Below, piece after piece: positions 56,784 through 64,000 of a DNA stretch of 64,000 nucleotides. Source of the stretch: Bradyrhizobium sp. WD16 (GTDB lineage: Bacteria > Pseudomonadota > Alphaproteobacteria > Rhizobiales > Xanthobacteraceae). Where the stretch lies: positions 682,001-746,000 of the forward strand of contig NZ_CP028908.1 in assembly GCF_024181725.1 (NCBI RefSeq), written 5' to 3'. The position numbers were made by a program, and so were the translations under genes. Within the stretch, counting starts at the first letter, position 1; each line of letters begins with the position of its first letter. The notes under the pieces are model-generated. The model saw nothing but the letters and a program-made list of their open reading frames with translations, was not told the DNA's origin and searched no databases.

Positions 56784-57488
56784 TCAGACCGCGAGGTAGG
56801 CGTCGCGGATGTCGGGCCTCGCGTCGAGCTCGGCCATGGTCCCGGAAAAGCACATCCGGCCGCGCTCGATGATATAGGCGCGATCGGAGATCAGCCGGGC
56901 GAAATGCAGGTTCTGCTCCGACACCAGGATGCTGACGCCCTCGCGTTTCATGGTCAGGATGGCATTGGCCATCTGCTCGACGATCTTGGGCGAGAGGCCT
57001 TCCGACGGCTCGTCGAGCAGGATCAGCGACGGATTGCCCATCAATGTGCGGGCGATGGTCAGCATCTGCTGCTCGCCGCCGCTCATCCGCCCGCCGGGGC
57101 GGCCGCGCATCTCGGCGAGGTTGGGAAACAGCTCGTACAGGCGCTCTTCCGTCCAGCGCGGCGCGTCCTTGCGCGGCGGCTGGCGGCCGACCTCGAGATT
57201 CTCCTCCACCGTCAGGTCGGTGAAGATGCGGCGCTCCTCCGGCACGTAACCGAGGCCGCCGCGGACGATGGCGTGGGTCGGCAGGTCGGAGACGTCGCGG
57301 CCTTCGAACATCACCTTGCCGCGGCGCTGGCTGACGAGGCCGACGATCGAGCGGAAGGTGGTCGACTTGCCGGCGCCGTTGCGGCCGAGCAGCGCCACGA
57401 CTTCGCCGGCGCCGACCTCGAGGCCGACATCGAACAGGATGTGAGCCGGACCGTAGAAGCTGTTGAGATCCGAGACGGCGAGTTTCAC
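56784..57488 (-). CDS. Branched-chain-type ABC transporter ATP-binding protein (LivF-like)
   Basis: The 234-residue protein has GRNGAGKST, the signature MSGGEQQMLTIARTL, and LILLDEPSEGLSP, typical of LivF. It begins with GTG whose bases overlap the stop of the LivG-like gene. It energises the import complex on the cytoplasmic face. Confidence 0.9.
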   Translation of the reverse strand: MKLAVSDLNSFYGPAHILFDVGLEVGAGEVVALLGRNGAGKSTTFRSIVGLVSQRRGKVMFEGRDVSDLPTHAIVRGGLGYVPEERRIFTDLTVEENLEVGRQPPRKDAPRWTEERLYELFPNLAEMRGRPGGRMSGGEQQMLTIARTLMGNPSLILLDEPSEGLSPKIVEQMANAILTMKREGVSILVSEQNLHFARLISDRAYIIERGRMCFSGTMAELDARPDIRDAYLAV

Positions 57489-58279
57489 GAGGCAGCCTCC
57501 GCATCCGCATGGCCGCCTTCGTAGAGCAGGCCTTCGCCGAGATAGATCGCGCGCACCTGCGGATCGCGACGCACCGCTTCCGGCGAGCCTTCGGCGATCA
57601 GCTGGCCGCGGTTGAGCACCAGGATCCGCTCGGCATGCTCGAACACGACATCCATGTCGTGCTCGGTGAACAGCACGCCGATCTGCTTGTCGTGGGCGAT
57701 GCGCGCGGTGAGCCGCATCAATTCGATGCGCTCCTTCGGCGCCATGCCGGCGGTCGGCTCGTCCATCAGCAGGAGTTGCGGCGCATTGGCGAGCGCGATG
57801 GCGAGTTCGAGCCGCTTGAGGTCGCCATAGGCGAGCTCGCCGCAGGCCCGGTCGCCGTCGCTCGCCATGCCGACGAGGTCGAGCAGCGCGTCGGCCTCGC
57901 CGCGCGCCAGCTTCGGCGTCGAGCGCCACATGTTGAACAGGCGGTGCGCGTGGGACGCCAGCGCCACCTGGACATTCTCCCGCACCGTCATGGTGGAAAA
58001 CGTCGCGGTGATCTGGAAGGTGCGCCCCACCCCGAGCCGCCAGACCTCGCGCGGCTGCCGCCCGGTGGTGTCCTCGCCGAGCAGGCGGATGCGCCCGGCA
58101 TCCGGCGGGATCTGGCCGTTGAGCATGTTGAAGCAGGTGGTCTTGCCGGCGCCGTTCGGCCCGATCAGGGCGACGATCTCGCCCGCGGCGACCGCGAAGG
58201 ACACGCCGCGCACCGCATGAACGCCGCCATAGGACTTGGTCAGGCCTTCGACCTGAAGGATGGCTGCAGGCCGGCTCAT
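57485..58279 (-). CDS. Branched-chain-type ABC transporter ATP-binding protein (LivG-like)
   Basis: The 264-residue protein has GPNGAGKTT, the LivG insert (LGVGRTFQITATFSTMTVRENV), ELAYGDLKRLELAIAL in place of the usual LSGGQ signature, and LLMDEPTAGMAP. It partners LivF in the same operon; its start overlaps the stop of the permease gene by four bases. Confidence 0.9.
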   Translation of the reverse strand: MSRPAAILQVEGLTKSYGGVHAVRGVSFAVAAGEIVALIGPNGAGKTTCFNMLNGQIPPDAGRIRLLGEDTTGRQPREVWRLGVGRTFQITATFSTMTVRENVQVALASHAHRLFNMWRSTPKLARGEADALLDLVGMASDGDRACGELAYGDLKRLELAIALANAPQLLLMDEPTAGMAPKERIELMRLTARIAHDKQIGVLFTEHDMDVVFEHAERILVLNRGQLIAEGSPEAVRRDPQVRAIYLGEGLLYEGGHADAEAAS

Positions 58280-60180
58280 TCGGCGCCTCCGAGCTTCGGC
58301 GTGGCGGTCACCGCGACCGGCGTCCCATTCTGTTTTTCAGGTCTGCCGCGCAGCTTCTCGCGCAGGCTGCCGATGATGCCGACGATGCCGGCCGGGAAGG
58401 CCACCACCAGCAGCACCACGATGCCGCCCAGCACCAGCTTGGAGAGATCGGTCTGGCTCACCAGCCAGATGTTCAGCGCCTTGTAGACCACCGCGCCGAC
58501 CACCGCCCCGGAGATGGTCTCGACGCCGCCGAGCAGCACCATCACCAGCGCGTCCACCGACAGCGAAATGCCGAGGCTGTCGGGAAAGACGCTGCCCTTG
58601 AGATAGGCGAACAATGCGCCGGCGACGCTCGCCACCGTGCCGGCGACGACGAAGGCCAGCCACTGGATGCGCTTGCCGTTGATGCCGATGGCCTCGCTGC
58701 GCAGCGCCGAATCCCGCGTCGCCCGCAGCGCGTAGCCGAACGGCGAGAACACCAGGATGCGCAGCCCCGCCACCGCGAGCGCCGTGATCGCCAGCGACAG
58801 CAGGTAGAAGCGCGCCGGGGTGGCCACCACCGCGGCCGGCCAGATGCCGAGCAGGCCGTTGTCGCCGCCGGTGACTTCGACCCACTGGAAGGCGATCGAC
58901 CAGACGATCTGGGCGAAGGCGAGCGTCAGCATGGCGGAGTAGACGCCGGACAGCCGCACCGTGAAGAAGCCGAACAGCGCCGCCCCGGCGAGACCGAGCA
59001 GCGGGCCGATCAGCAGGCAGGACAGCATCGGCCAGCCGGCGAGCTTGGCGAGGAAGGCGACGCCATAGGAGCCGAGGCCGAAATAGGCAGCGTGGCCGAA
59101 GGAGGCGAGCCCGCCCACCGACATCAGGAAATGCAGGCTGGCGGCAAACATGATGAAGATGACGATCTCGGCGCCGACCGTGAGCGCGTAGGTGCCGCCG
59201 ACCAGCGGCAGCGCCGCGGCGGCGATCAGCGCGGCGAGCGCGGCGAGACGCTCGCCGAAGGTCAGCGGCGCCCAGGGCCGCACCGTGAGGCCGGGGGTGC
59301 GCCGCGCCGGCGCCTCGGCCTTGCCGAACAGGCCCCACGGCCGCACCACCAGCACCGCCGCCATCACCAGGAAGACCAGGATGATGGAGATCTTCGGAAA
59401 GATCAGGATGCCGAAAGCGTTGAGCTCGGAGACCAGCACCGCGGCGACGAAGGCGCCGGTGATGCTGCCGAGCCCGCCGATCACCACCACGACGAAGACG
59501 TCGACGATGACGCGCAGGTCCATGGTGTGGTTGACGGCATCGCGCGAGATCTGCAGGGCGCCGCCCAGCGCGGCGAGGAAGACGCCGACGGCGAAGACCG
59601 AGGTGAACAGCCATTTCTGGTTGACGCCGAGCGCCGCGACCATGTCGCGATCCTGGGTGGCGGCGCGGACCAGCACGCCCCAGCGGGTGCGGTGGAACAG
59701 CAGCCACAGCGCGCCGAGCACGACCGGGCCGATCACCAGCAGGAAGACGTCATAGGACGGCAGCGCCTGGCCCAGCACGTCGATGGCGCCCTTGAGCCCC
59801 GGCGCGCGGCGGCCGAGCAGATCGTCGGGCCCCCAGATCAGCACCACGAGGTCCTCGACCATCAGCGTCAGGCCGAAGGTGGCGAGGAGCTGAAACAGTT
59901 CGGGCGACTTGTAGATGCGGCGCAGCAGCAGCATCTCCACCACCGCGCCCACCGCGGCGACGATCAATGCGGCGAGCACGATGCCGCCCCAGAAGCCGAG
60001 CGCGCCCGACAGCCTCTCGGTCAGGGTGAAGGCGACATAGGCGCCGAGCATGTAGAAGGCGCCATGGGCGAAATTGACGATCCGCGTGACGCCGAAAATG
60101 ATCGACAGTCCGGACGCCACCAGAAACAGCGAGGCGGCGCTGGCAAGCCCGGTCAGGAACTGGACGAGATAGAAGCTCAT
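58276..60180 (-). CDS. Fused LivH-LivM ABC transporter permease
   Basis: The 634-residue protein joins two permeases usually made separately. The N-terminal half (to about 290) is LivH-like (FLVASGLSIIFGVTRIVNFAHGAFY in parts; GGLGSITGAFVAAVLV). The C-terminal half (about 320-610) is LivM-like (GGLASFGHAAYFGLGSYG, RDSALRSEAIGINGKRIQWLAF in parts). A short Pro/Arg linker around residue 290 joins them. Such fusions are common in Hyphomicrobiales. It forms both halves of the membrane channel. Confidence 0.88.
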   Translation of the reverse strand: MSFYLVQFLTGLASAASLFLVASGLSIIFGVTRIVNFAHGAFYMLGAYVAFTLTERLSGALGFWGGIVLAALIVAAVGAVVEMLLLRRIYKSPELFQLLATFGLTLMVEDLVVLIWGPDDLLGRRAPGLKGAIDVLGQALPSYDVFLLVIGPVVLGALWLLFHRTRWGVLVRAATQDRDMVAALGVNQKWLFTSVFAVGVFLAALGGALQISRDAVNHTMDLRVIVDVFVVVVIGGLGSITGAFVAAVLVSELNAFGILIFPKISIILVFLVMAAVLVVRPWGLFGKAEAPARRTPGLTVRPWAPLTFGERLAALAALIAAAALPLVGGTYALTVGAEIVIFIMFAASLHFLMSVGGLASFGHAAYFGLGSYGVAFLAKLAGWPMLSCLLIGPLLGLAGAALFGFFTVRLSGVYSAMLTLAFAQIVWSIAFQWVEVTGGDNGLLGIWPAAVVATPARFYLLSLAITALAVAGLRILVFSPFGYALRATRDSALRSEAIGINGKRIQWLAFVVAGTVASVAGALFAYLKGSVFPDSLGISLSVDALVMVLLGGVETISGAVVGAVVYKALNIWLVSQTDLSKLVLGGIVVLLVVAFPAGIVGIIGSLREKLRGRPEKQNGTPVAVTATPKLGGAE

Positions 60181-60307
60181 GGAGGGTTCACACGGGCCTG
60201 GTCATGACCGGCGCCGGCGGCGCCGAATGGGTTGGAGCGAAACGAGGCGGAGTCGAGCAACCGGCGCCGGGCGGACGGCACGCCATCCACCCGGCGACAT
60301 TGTGGGA

Positions 60308-61513
60308 TCAGTCCTTCGGACGCACCTTGGCGACGTCGGCCTCGCTCGGCAGGTAATTGGCGCCGTCGCGATAGACCACGTCCACCATCACGCCCTTGCC
60401 GTCCTTGACCGAGGTCTTGCCGACGAAGGCGCCGAGCGTCGCCTGGTGATCGGACTTGCGGAAGGTGATCGGGCCGAACGGCGAGTCGACCTTGATGCCT
60501 TCGGCCGCGGCGATCAGCTTGTCGGTGTCGGTGGAATCCGCCTTGGCGAGGATCGCCGCCGCCGACTTGATGAGCTCGTAGCCGACGATCGAGCCGAGAC
60601 GCGGATAGTCGTTGTATTTGGCCTGATAGGCCTTGAGGAAGGCGTCGTGCTCCGGCGTCTTGATGCTCGACCACGGATAGCCGGTGACGATCCAGCCTTC
60701 CGGCGTCTCGTCCTTCAGCGGATCGAGATATTCCGGCTCGCCGGTCAGGAAGCTGACCACCGCGCGGTCCTTGAACAGGCCGCGGGTATTGCCCTCGCGA
60801 ACGAACTTGACGAGGTCGGGACCGAAGGTGACGTTGAGAACGGCCTCGGGCTTGGCGGCGGCGAGCGCCTGCACCACCGGGCCGGCGTCGATCTTGCCCT
60901 GCGGCGGCCACTGCTCGCTGACCCACTCGATGTCGGGGCGCTTGGCGGACAGCAGCTTCTTGAACACCGCAACCGCCGACTGGCCGTATTCATAGTTCGG
61001 CGCCACGGTCGCCCAGCGCTTGGCCGGCAGCTTGGCGGCCTCTTCGGCCAGCATCGCCGCCTGCATGTAGTTCGACGGGCGCAGGCGGAAGGTGTAGCGG
61101 TTGCCGCTCGCCATGGTGACGGCATCGGTCAGCGGCTCGCCGGCGAGGAAGAACACCTTCTTCTGCTTGGCGAAGTCGCTGACGGCGAGACCGATATTGG
61201 AGAAGAAGGTGCCGGAGATCATGGCGACGCCTTCGCTGGCGACGAGCTCGTTGGCCGCGGTGACCGCGTCGGCCGGCTTGCCGCCGTCGTCCTTGGAGAT
61301 GACGACGAGCTTCTTGCCCTTGATGCCGCCGGCGGCGTTGATCTGCTCGACCGCGAGCTGCCAGCCCTTGCGATAGGGCTCGGTGAAGGACGGCAGCGCC
61401 GAATAGCTGTTGATCTCGCCGATCTTGATCTCGCTCTGCGCCATCGCGGCGCCGGCAAGGCCATACAGCCCGGTGGCGAGCAGGCCCGCCAGGAGATATT
61501 TGCGTCGGTTCAT
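60308..61513 (-). CDS. ABC transporter periplasmic substrate-binding protein (LivK-like)
   Basis: The 401-residue protein has a signal peptide (MNRRKYLLAGLLATGLYGLA, ending AMAQ) and a type 1 periplasmic-binding fold (IKIGEINSYSALPSFTEPYR, INAAGGIKGKKLVVISKDDG, EWVSEQWPPQGKIDAGP). This type binds amino acids, aromatic acids or amides. By gene context an N-heterocyclic carboxylate such as nicotinate is inferred. A gap of 127 bases separates it from the permease gene. Confidence 0.87.
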   Translation of the reverse strand: MNRRKYLLAGLLATGLYGLAGAAMAQSEIKIGEINSYSALPSFTEPYRKGWQLAVEQINAAGGIKGKKLVVISKDDGGKPADAVTAANELVASEGVAMISGTFFSNIGLAVSDFAKQKKVFFLAGEPLTDAVTMASGNRYTFRLRPSNYMQAAMLAEEAAKLPAKRWATVAPNYEYGQSAVAVFKKLLSAKRPDIEWVSEQWPPQGKIDAGPVVQALAAAKPEAVLNVTFGPDLVKFVREGNTRGLFKDRAVVSFLTGEPEYLDPLKDETPEGWIVTGYPWSSIKTPEHDAFLKAYQAKYNDYPRLGSIVGYELIKSAAAILAKADSTDTDKLIAAAEGIKVDSPFGPITFRKSDHQATLGAFVGKTSVKDGKGVMVDVVYRDGANYLPSEADVAKVRPKD

Positions 61514-61608
61514 TCCAGACCCTCCAGTGTAGCGGGTGCCTGCCGGCCCCCGGGTGACTTCCTCAACACGCCCGAATTTCCCGCCAAACTGCAAGCCGAG
61601 GCCTGCCG

Positions 61609-62193
61609 TCAGCGCAAACCGTCCTCGCCCTTGATCTCTGCAACTGTCAGGCCACCGACACGGGGCAACGGCCGGCCGCTGTCGGTCACCGCCACGGCCA
61701 CCATGATCTCGTTGGCCCGCGGCGCGTCGTTGATCCGCACCTCCATGCCGTCGAAGTGACTGCGGACGAAAGCCGCATCCTTGTGGCCGAGCGGGATGTC
61801 GAGCGCCACGCCCGGGCCGCCGCGCTTCTTCGACGACGGGATCAGCGCCGCGCCCTTGCCCAGCACCTTGCGCACCGGCGCCCCCAGCTTGGGATGGAGC
61901 AACGCGGCGGCATGCTCGAGCTCGCCGTTCTCGCCGACCGCCGCGGCCTTGCCGTAGCTCTGGGCCTGCGGTCCCTCGATGCCGAGCGCCGCCACCGCCC
62001 GGCGCGTCAGGAGGTCGCCGAGTTCCTCGCCGATGGCGATCAGCGGCGAGAGATCCTCGACGTAGCGGCCGGCGAACGGATTCTCGATCACCGCCACCGC
62101 GGCGGCGCGGCGGGTCGGCGGCGTGACGTCGCGCCCGGCCTCCTGAAGGGTCTCCTCGACGACGGTGACGATCTTGCGGATCACGGCGCTCAT
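61609..62193 (-). CDS. DUF1185 (amino acid synthesis) family protein, copy 1
   Basis: The 194-residue protein has ENPFAGRYVEDLSPLI, SYGKAAAVGENGELEHAAAL, LIPSSKKRGGPG and VRSHFDGMEVRINDAPRANE, pattern of the family PF06684. It is a paralogue of the next gene upstream, with which its start overlaps by four bases. The family recurs in clusters for degradation of N-heterocycles; the reaction is unknown to me. It ends 95 bases before the binding-protein gene. Confidence 0.8.
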   Translation of the reverse strand: MSAVIRKIVTVVEETLQEAGRDVTPPTRRAAAVAVIENPFAGRYVEDLSPLIAIGEELGDLLTRRAVAALGIEGPQAQSYGKAAAVGENGELEHAAALLHPKLGAPVRKVLGKGAALIPSSKKRGGPGVALDIPLGHKDAAFVRSHFDGMEVRINDAPRANEIMVAVAVTDSGRPLPRVGGLTVAEIKGEDGLR

Positions 62194-62774
62194 CGCAGTC
62201 CATCCTCTCCCTTGATCTCGTCGGCCTTCAGCCCGCCGACCCGGGCGTGAATACGCGATCCGGTGGTCATCACCAGCGCCAGCAGGATCTCGTCGGCCCG
62301 CGGCGCGTCGGTCATGCCGACCTCCATCGCATCGAAATGCGACCGGACGTATGACGCGTTGACGTGGGTGATCGGCACGTCGAGCCGCGTGCCGGGACCG
62401 CCGACCTTCTTGGCCGAGGGCACGATCGCCCTGGCCTCGCCCAGCGCCTCGCGCATGGCGTAGCCGCCGGGGACATGCCACAGCGCGCCGTGCTCGAGCT
62501 CGCCCGCGCCGCCGACGATGGCGCCCTTGCCGTAGCCCTGGATCAGCTTCGGATCGCCGCCCAGGGCGTCGACCAGCGCCTTCGCCATGGCGATGCCGAG
62601 CGGTTCGAGATCCTTCATGAAGGGCGCGATGTCCTCGACATAGCGGCCGGCATAAGGATTGCGGATCACGGTCAGCGCCGCGCCGCGCTTGAGGGGCACG
62701 CTGGCGCGCGGCCCCCCCTCGTGGAAGATTTCCTCGATCTGGATCTGGCGCTTGCGGATGACGACCTCAGGCAT
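62190..62774 (-). CDS. DUF1185 (amino acid synthesis) family protein, copy 2
   Basis: The 194-residue protein has RNPYAGRYVEDIAPFM, GYGKGAIVGGAGELEHGALW, IVPSAKKVGGPG and VRSHFDAMEVGMTDAPRADE, matching copy 1 throughout. Equal length and overlapping genes suggest that the two form a heteromeric complex. The end of the UPF0280 gene upstream overlaps its start by eight bases. Confidence 0.8.
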   Translation of the reverse strand: MPEVVIRKRQIQIEEIFHEGGPRASVPLKRGAALTVIRNPYAGRYVEDIAPFMKDLEPLGIAMAKALVDALGGDPKLIQGYGKGAIVGGAGELEHGALWHVPGGYAMREALGEARAIVPSAKKVGGPGTRLDVPITHVNASYVRSHFDAMEVGMTDAPRADEILLALVMTTGSRIHARVGGLKADEIKGEDGLR

Positions 62775-63681
62775 GCAACGAGCTTTCTTGCGGGATGATG
62801 GGGGAAGGATAGACCGCCGGCGCGGCGGTGGCGATGGCGTCGAAGCCGACCGTGCGGCTCTCGCCGCAAAGCCGCAGCGCCGCCGCCTTGATCAGGCCGC
62901 GGGCGAGAAGATCGCGCGCCACCGCAGCCCCCGCGGCGAGCGCCTCGGCGATCTCGGCCGGATCGAGAGCGGCCACGGCGCGCGTCACCGGCAGCATGCC
63001 GAGATCGCTGTCGGGCTGCAGCTCGCAGGCTGGCACGCGGCTGACGGCCGGATGCCCCGGCAGGTCGACGGCATTGGCGATCACGGTGGCCGCGGCATCG
63101 GCCGGCGCCGCGGTGGCGGCGAGGACGGTGACCGCATCGGCGATGCCGAGCGAGAAGCTGCGGCCATGGCGGCCGCTGGTGGCGATGCCGCGCACGCCGT
63201 CGCGCGCGCCGATCACCGCGGTCCCGGTCAGGGCAGGACGGTCCGGCCGATCGACGAGACCCACGGTGAATTGCGCACCATCGGCGAGATGCAGCGCGAT
63301 GTCGCCGCCGTTGTTGACATAGGCACGCTCGAGCGGCGCCGCGCCGGCAATCGCCGCGCAGATCTCCTCGGCGACGGCGCCGGCCACCGCCGCCATCGGC
63401 GTGATGAAGATCTCGGCGGCGAACGGCGCCACCGCGGCGTGCATGCGCCGCGCCACCCGCCCGCGCAGCGCGGTCGTCAGGGGTCTTGCCGGCGCGCGCA
63501 GCTCGCCGAGTTCGGCGCAGAGCTCGTCGAGCAGTCCGGTGAAACGCCGCACCGCGGCGGCATAGGCCGCTTCCACGGCATCGCGCCGGCCGCTGGCCTC
63601 GATCACGAGATCGATCGGGCCGTCCTGCAGGTGCAGTCGCCGGCCATCGCCGAGAAAAGCGACCTGCGGAGCGCGGCTCAC
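62767..63681 (-). CDS. UPF0280 family protein
   Basis: The 304-residue protein contains YVNNGGDIALHLADG, IATSGRHGRSFSLGIADAVTVLA in two parts, and AVAGAVAEEI, typical of the UPF0280 family, distantly related to the FAD-pyrophosphatase/flavin-transferase ApbE. A role in loading a flavin onto a pathway enzyme is conceivable but unproven. Its start overlaps the stop of the preceding reductase gene by four bases. Confidence 0.8.
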   Translation of the reverse strand: MSRAPQVAFLGDGRRLHLQDGPIDLVIEASGRRDAVEAAYAAAVRRFTGLLDELCAELGELRAPARPLTTALRGRVARRMHAAVAPFAAEIFITPMAAVAGAVAEEICAAIAGAAPLERAYVNNGGDIALHLADGAQFTVGLVDRPDRPALTGTAVIGARDGVRGIATSGRHGRSFSLGIADAVTVLAATAAPADAAATVIANAVDLPGHPAVSRVPACELQPDSDLGMLPVTRAVAALDPAEIAEALAAGAAVARDLLARGLIKAAALRLCGESRTVGFDAIATAAPAVYPSPIIPQESSLHA

Positions 63682-64000
63682 GGCTGCGCCGCCGTTTTGG
63701 TTTTGGCCGCCGGCTCCGCCTCGACCGCCGGGGCGCGTCGCAGGAGTTCGGCCTTGTCCTTGAGCGAGGTGACCGGGCGGACATTCTCCATATGGCCGCC
63801 GAGCGCGGCGTAATCGGACAGCCGCATGGTGAATTCGATCGGCGCCACCAGCGCCGGGGTCGGCACATAGCCGAAGGCGCCCTGCGGCACCTCCGTCACA
63901 TCCACCATGAAGGTGATGCCGCCGCCGGGCCAGACATAGACCGGCGCGCCGCCGCTCGTCACCCTGGTCAGCGCATCCTTGACCGAGCGCGTCAGGCGGA
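63678..64000 (-). CDS. Probable 6-hydroxynicotinate reductase, C-terminal part (cut by window edge)
   Basis: About 107 residues are visible, and the frame stays open to the edge (LTRSVKDALTRVTSGGAP upstream of the first GTG). The segment VYVWPGGGITFMVDV and VPTPALVAPIEFTMRLSDY recalls 6-hydroxynicotinate reductase, an Fe-S flavoprotein that reduces the pyridine ring using ferredoxin. This is from memory of family features, so it is moderately sure. The DUF1185, UPF0280 and ABC neighbours fit the same cluster type. Confidence 0.55.
   Translation of the reverse strand, partial: RLTRSVKDALTRVTSGGAPVYVWPGGGITFMVDVTEVPQGAFGYVPTPALVAPIEFTMRLSDYAALGGHMENVRPVTSLKDKAELLRRAPAVEAEPAAKTKTAAQP

Overview
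The window is GC-rich DNA from an alphaproteobacterium, most likely of the Hyphomicrobiales (Nitrobacteraceae/Xanthobacteraceae, the Bradyrhizobium-Rhodopseudomonas-Azorhizobium neighbourhood). The indications are an HWE-family histidine kinase, an IalB-type protein, an Frc-type sugar importer with an Entner-Doudoroff set, a reductive nicotinate-type gene cluster, and dense intergenic hairpin repeats of the kind common in those genomes. This placement rests on gene content only; no search was run.

Region 1 (1-6.1 kb) is an accessory, defence-like segment. A minus-strand run of overlapping genes reads HigA-like regulator, large adenine DNA methyltransferase, unknown 286-residue protein, DEAD-box helicase (cut by the window edge). 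An IS630-family element with a TA target duplication splits the methyltransferase, and removing it restores the frame exactly. A degraded higB toxin gene and an intact higA antitoxin gene lie at the right edge.

Region 2 (6.2-25 kb) is mostly housekeeping: MoxR ATPase, CoxE-like VWA protein, two rhodanese-type proteins, L,D-transpeptidase, 2-hydroxyacid dehydrogenase, EttA, UPF0114 membrane protein, MltB-type transglycosylase, HWE kinase, small secreted proteins, ferredoxin-NADP reductase and an enamidase-like amidohydrolase. A group II intron sits directly behind a rho-independent terminator, the usual target of class C introns.

Region 3 (25-39.8 kb) holds an alpha/beta hydrolase, a 215-bp tandem repeat array, a probable surface locus (3041-residue trimeric autotransporter adhesin, IalB-like protein and a membrane-anchored protein, all on the minus strand), and a second array of about 421-bp units.

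Region 4 (39.8-51 kb) is a sugar catabolic cassette: ROK regulator, PfkB-type kinase, convergent frcA-frcC-frcB importer genes, then zwf-pgl-edd-eda. The importer would bring in fructose-type sugars, the kinase would phosphorylate a sugar, and the four enzymes would run the Entner-Doudoroff route to pyruvate and glyceraldehyde 3-phosphate. The regulator and importer promoters share an operator-like sequence. The cassette ends on the right at a fragment of the hydrolase gene found at 25.1 kb, a sign of recombination.

Region 5 (51-64 kb) starts with an IS701-family element, then a 3.5-kb mosaic array in which copies of the 3' end of a marR-like gene recur seven times before the real marR gene. 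The remainder is a minus-strand operon: branched-chain-type ABC transporter, two DUF1185 proteins, a UPF0280 protein and the C terminus of a probable 6-hydroxynicotinate reductase. Together with the enamidase at 23.7 kb this suggests uptake and reductive breakdown of nicotinate or a similar N-heterocycle.

The most unusual feature is a composite palindromic element (about 130-170 bp, CTAG-type ends) found three times, near 15.9, 45.8 and 51.1 kb. Two further palindrome types with the same end sequence are stacked just upstream of zwf.
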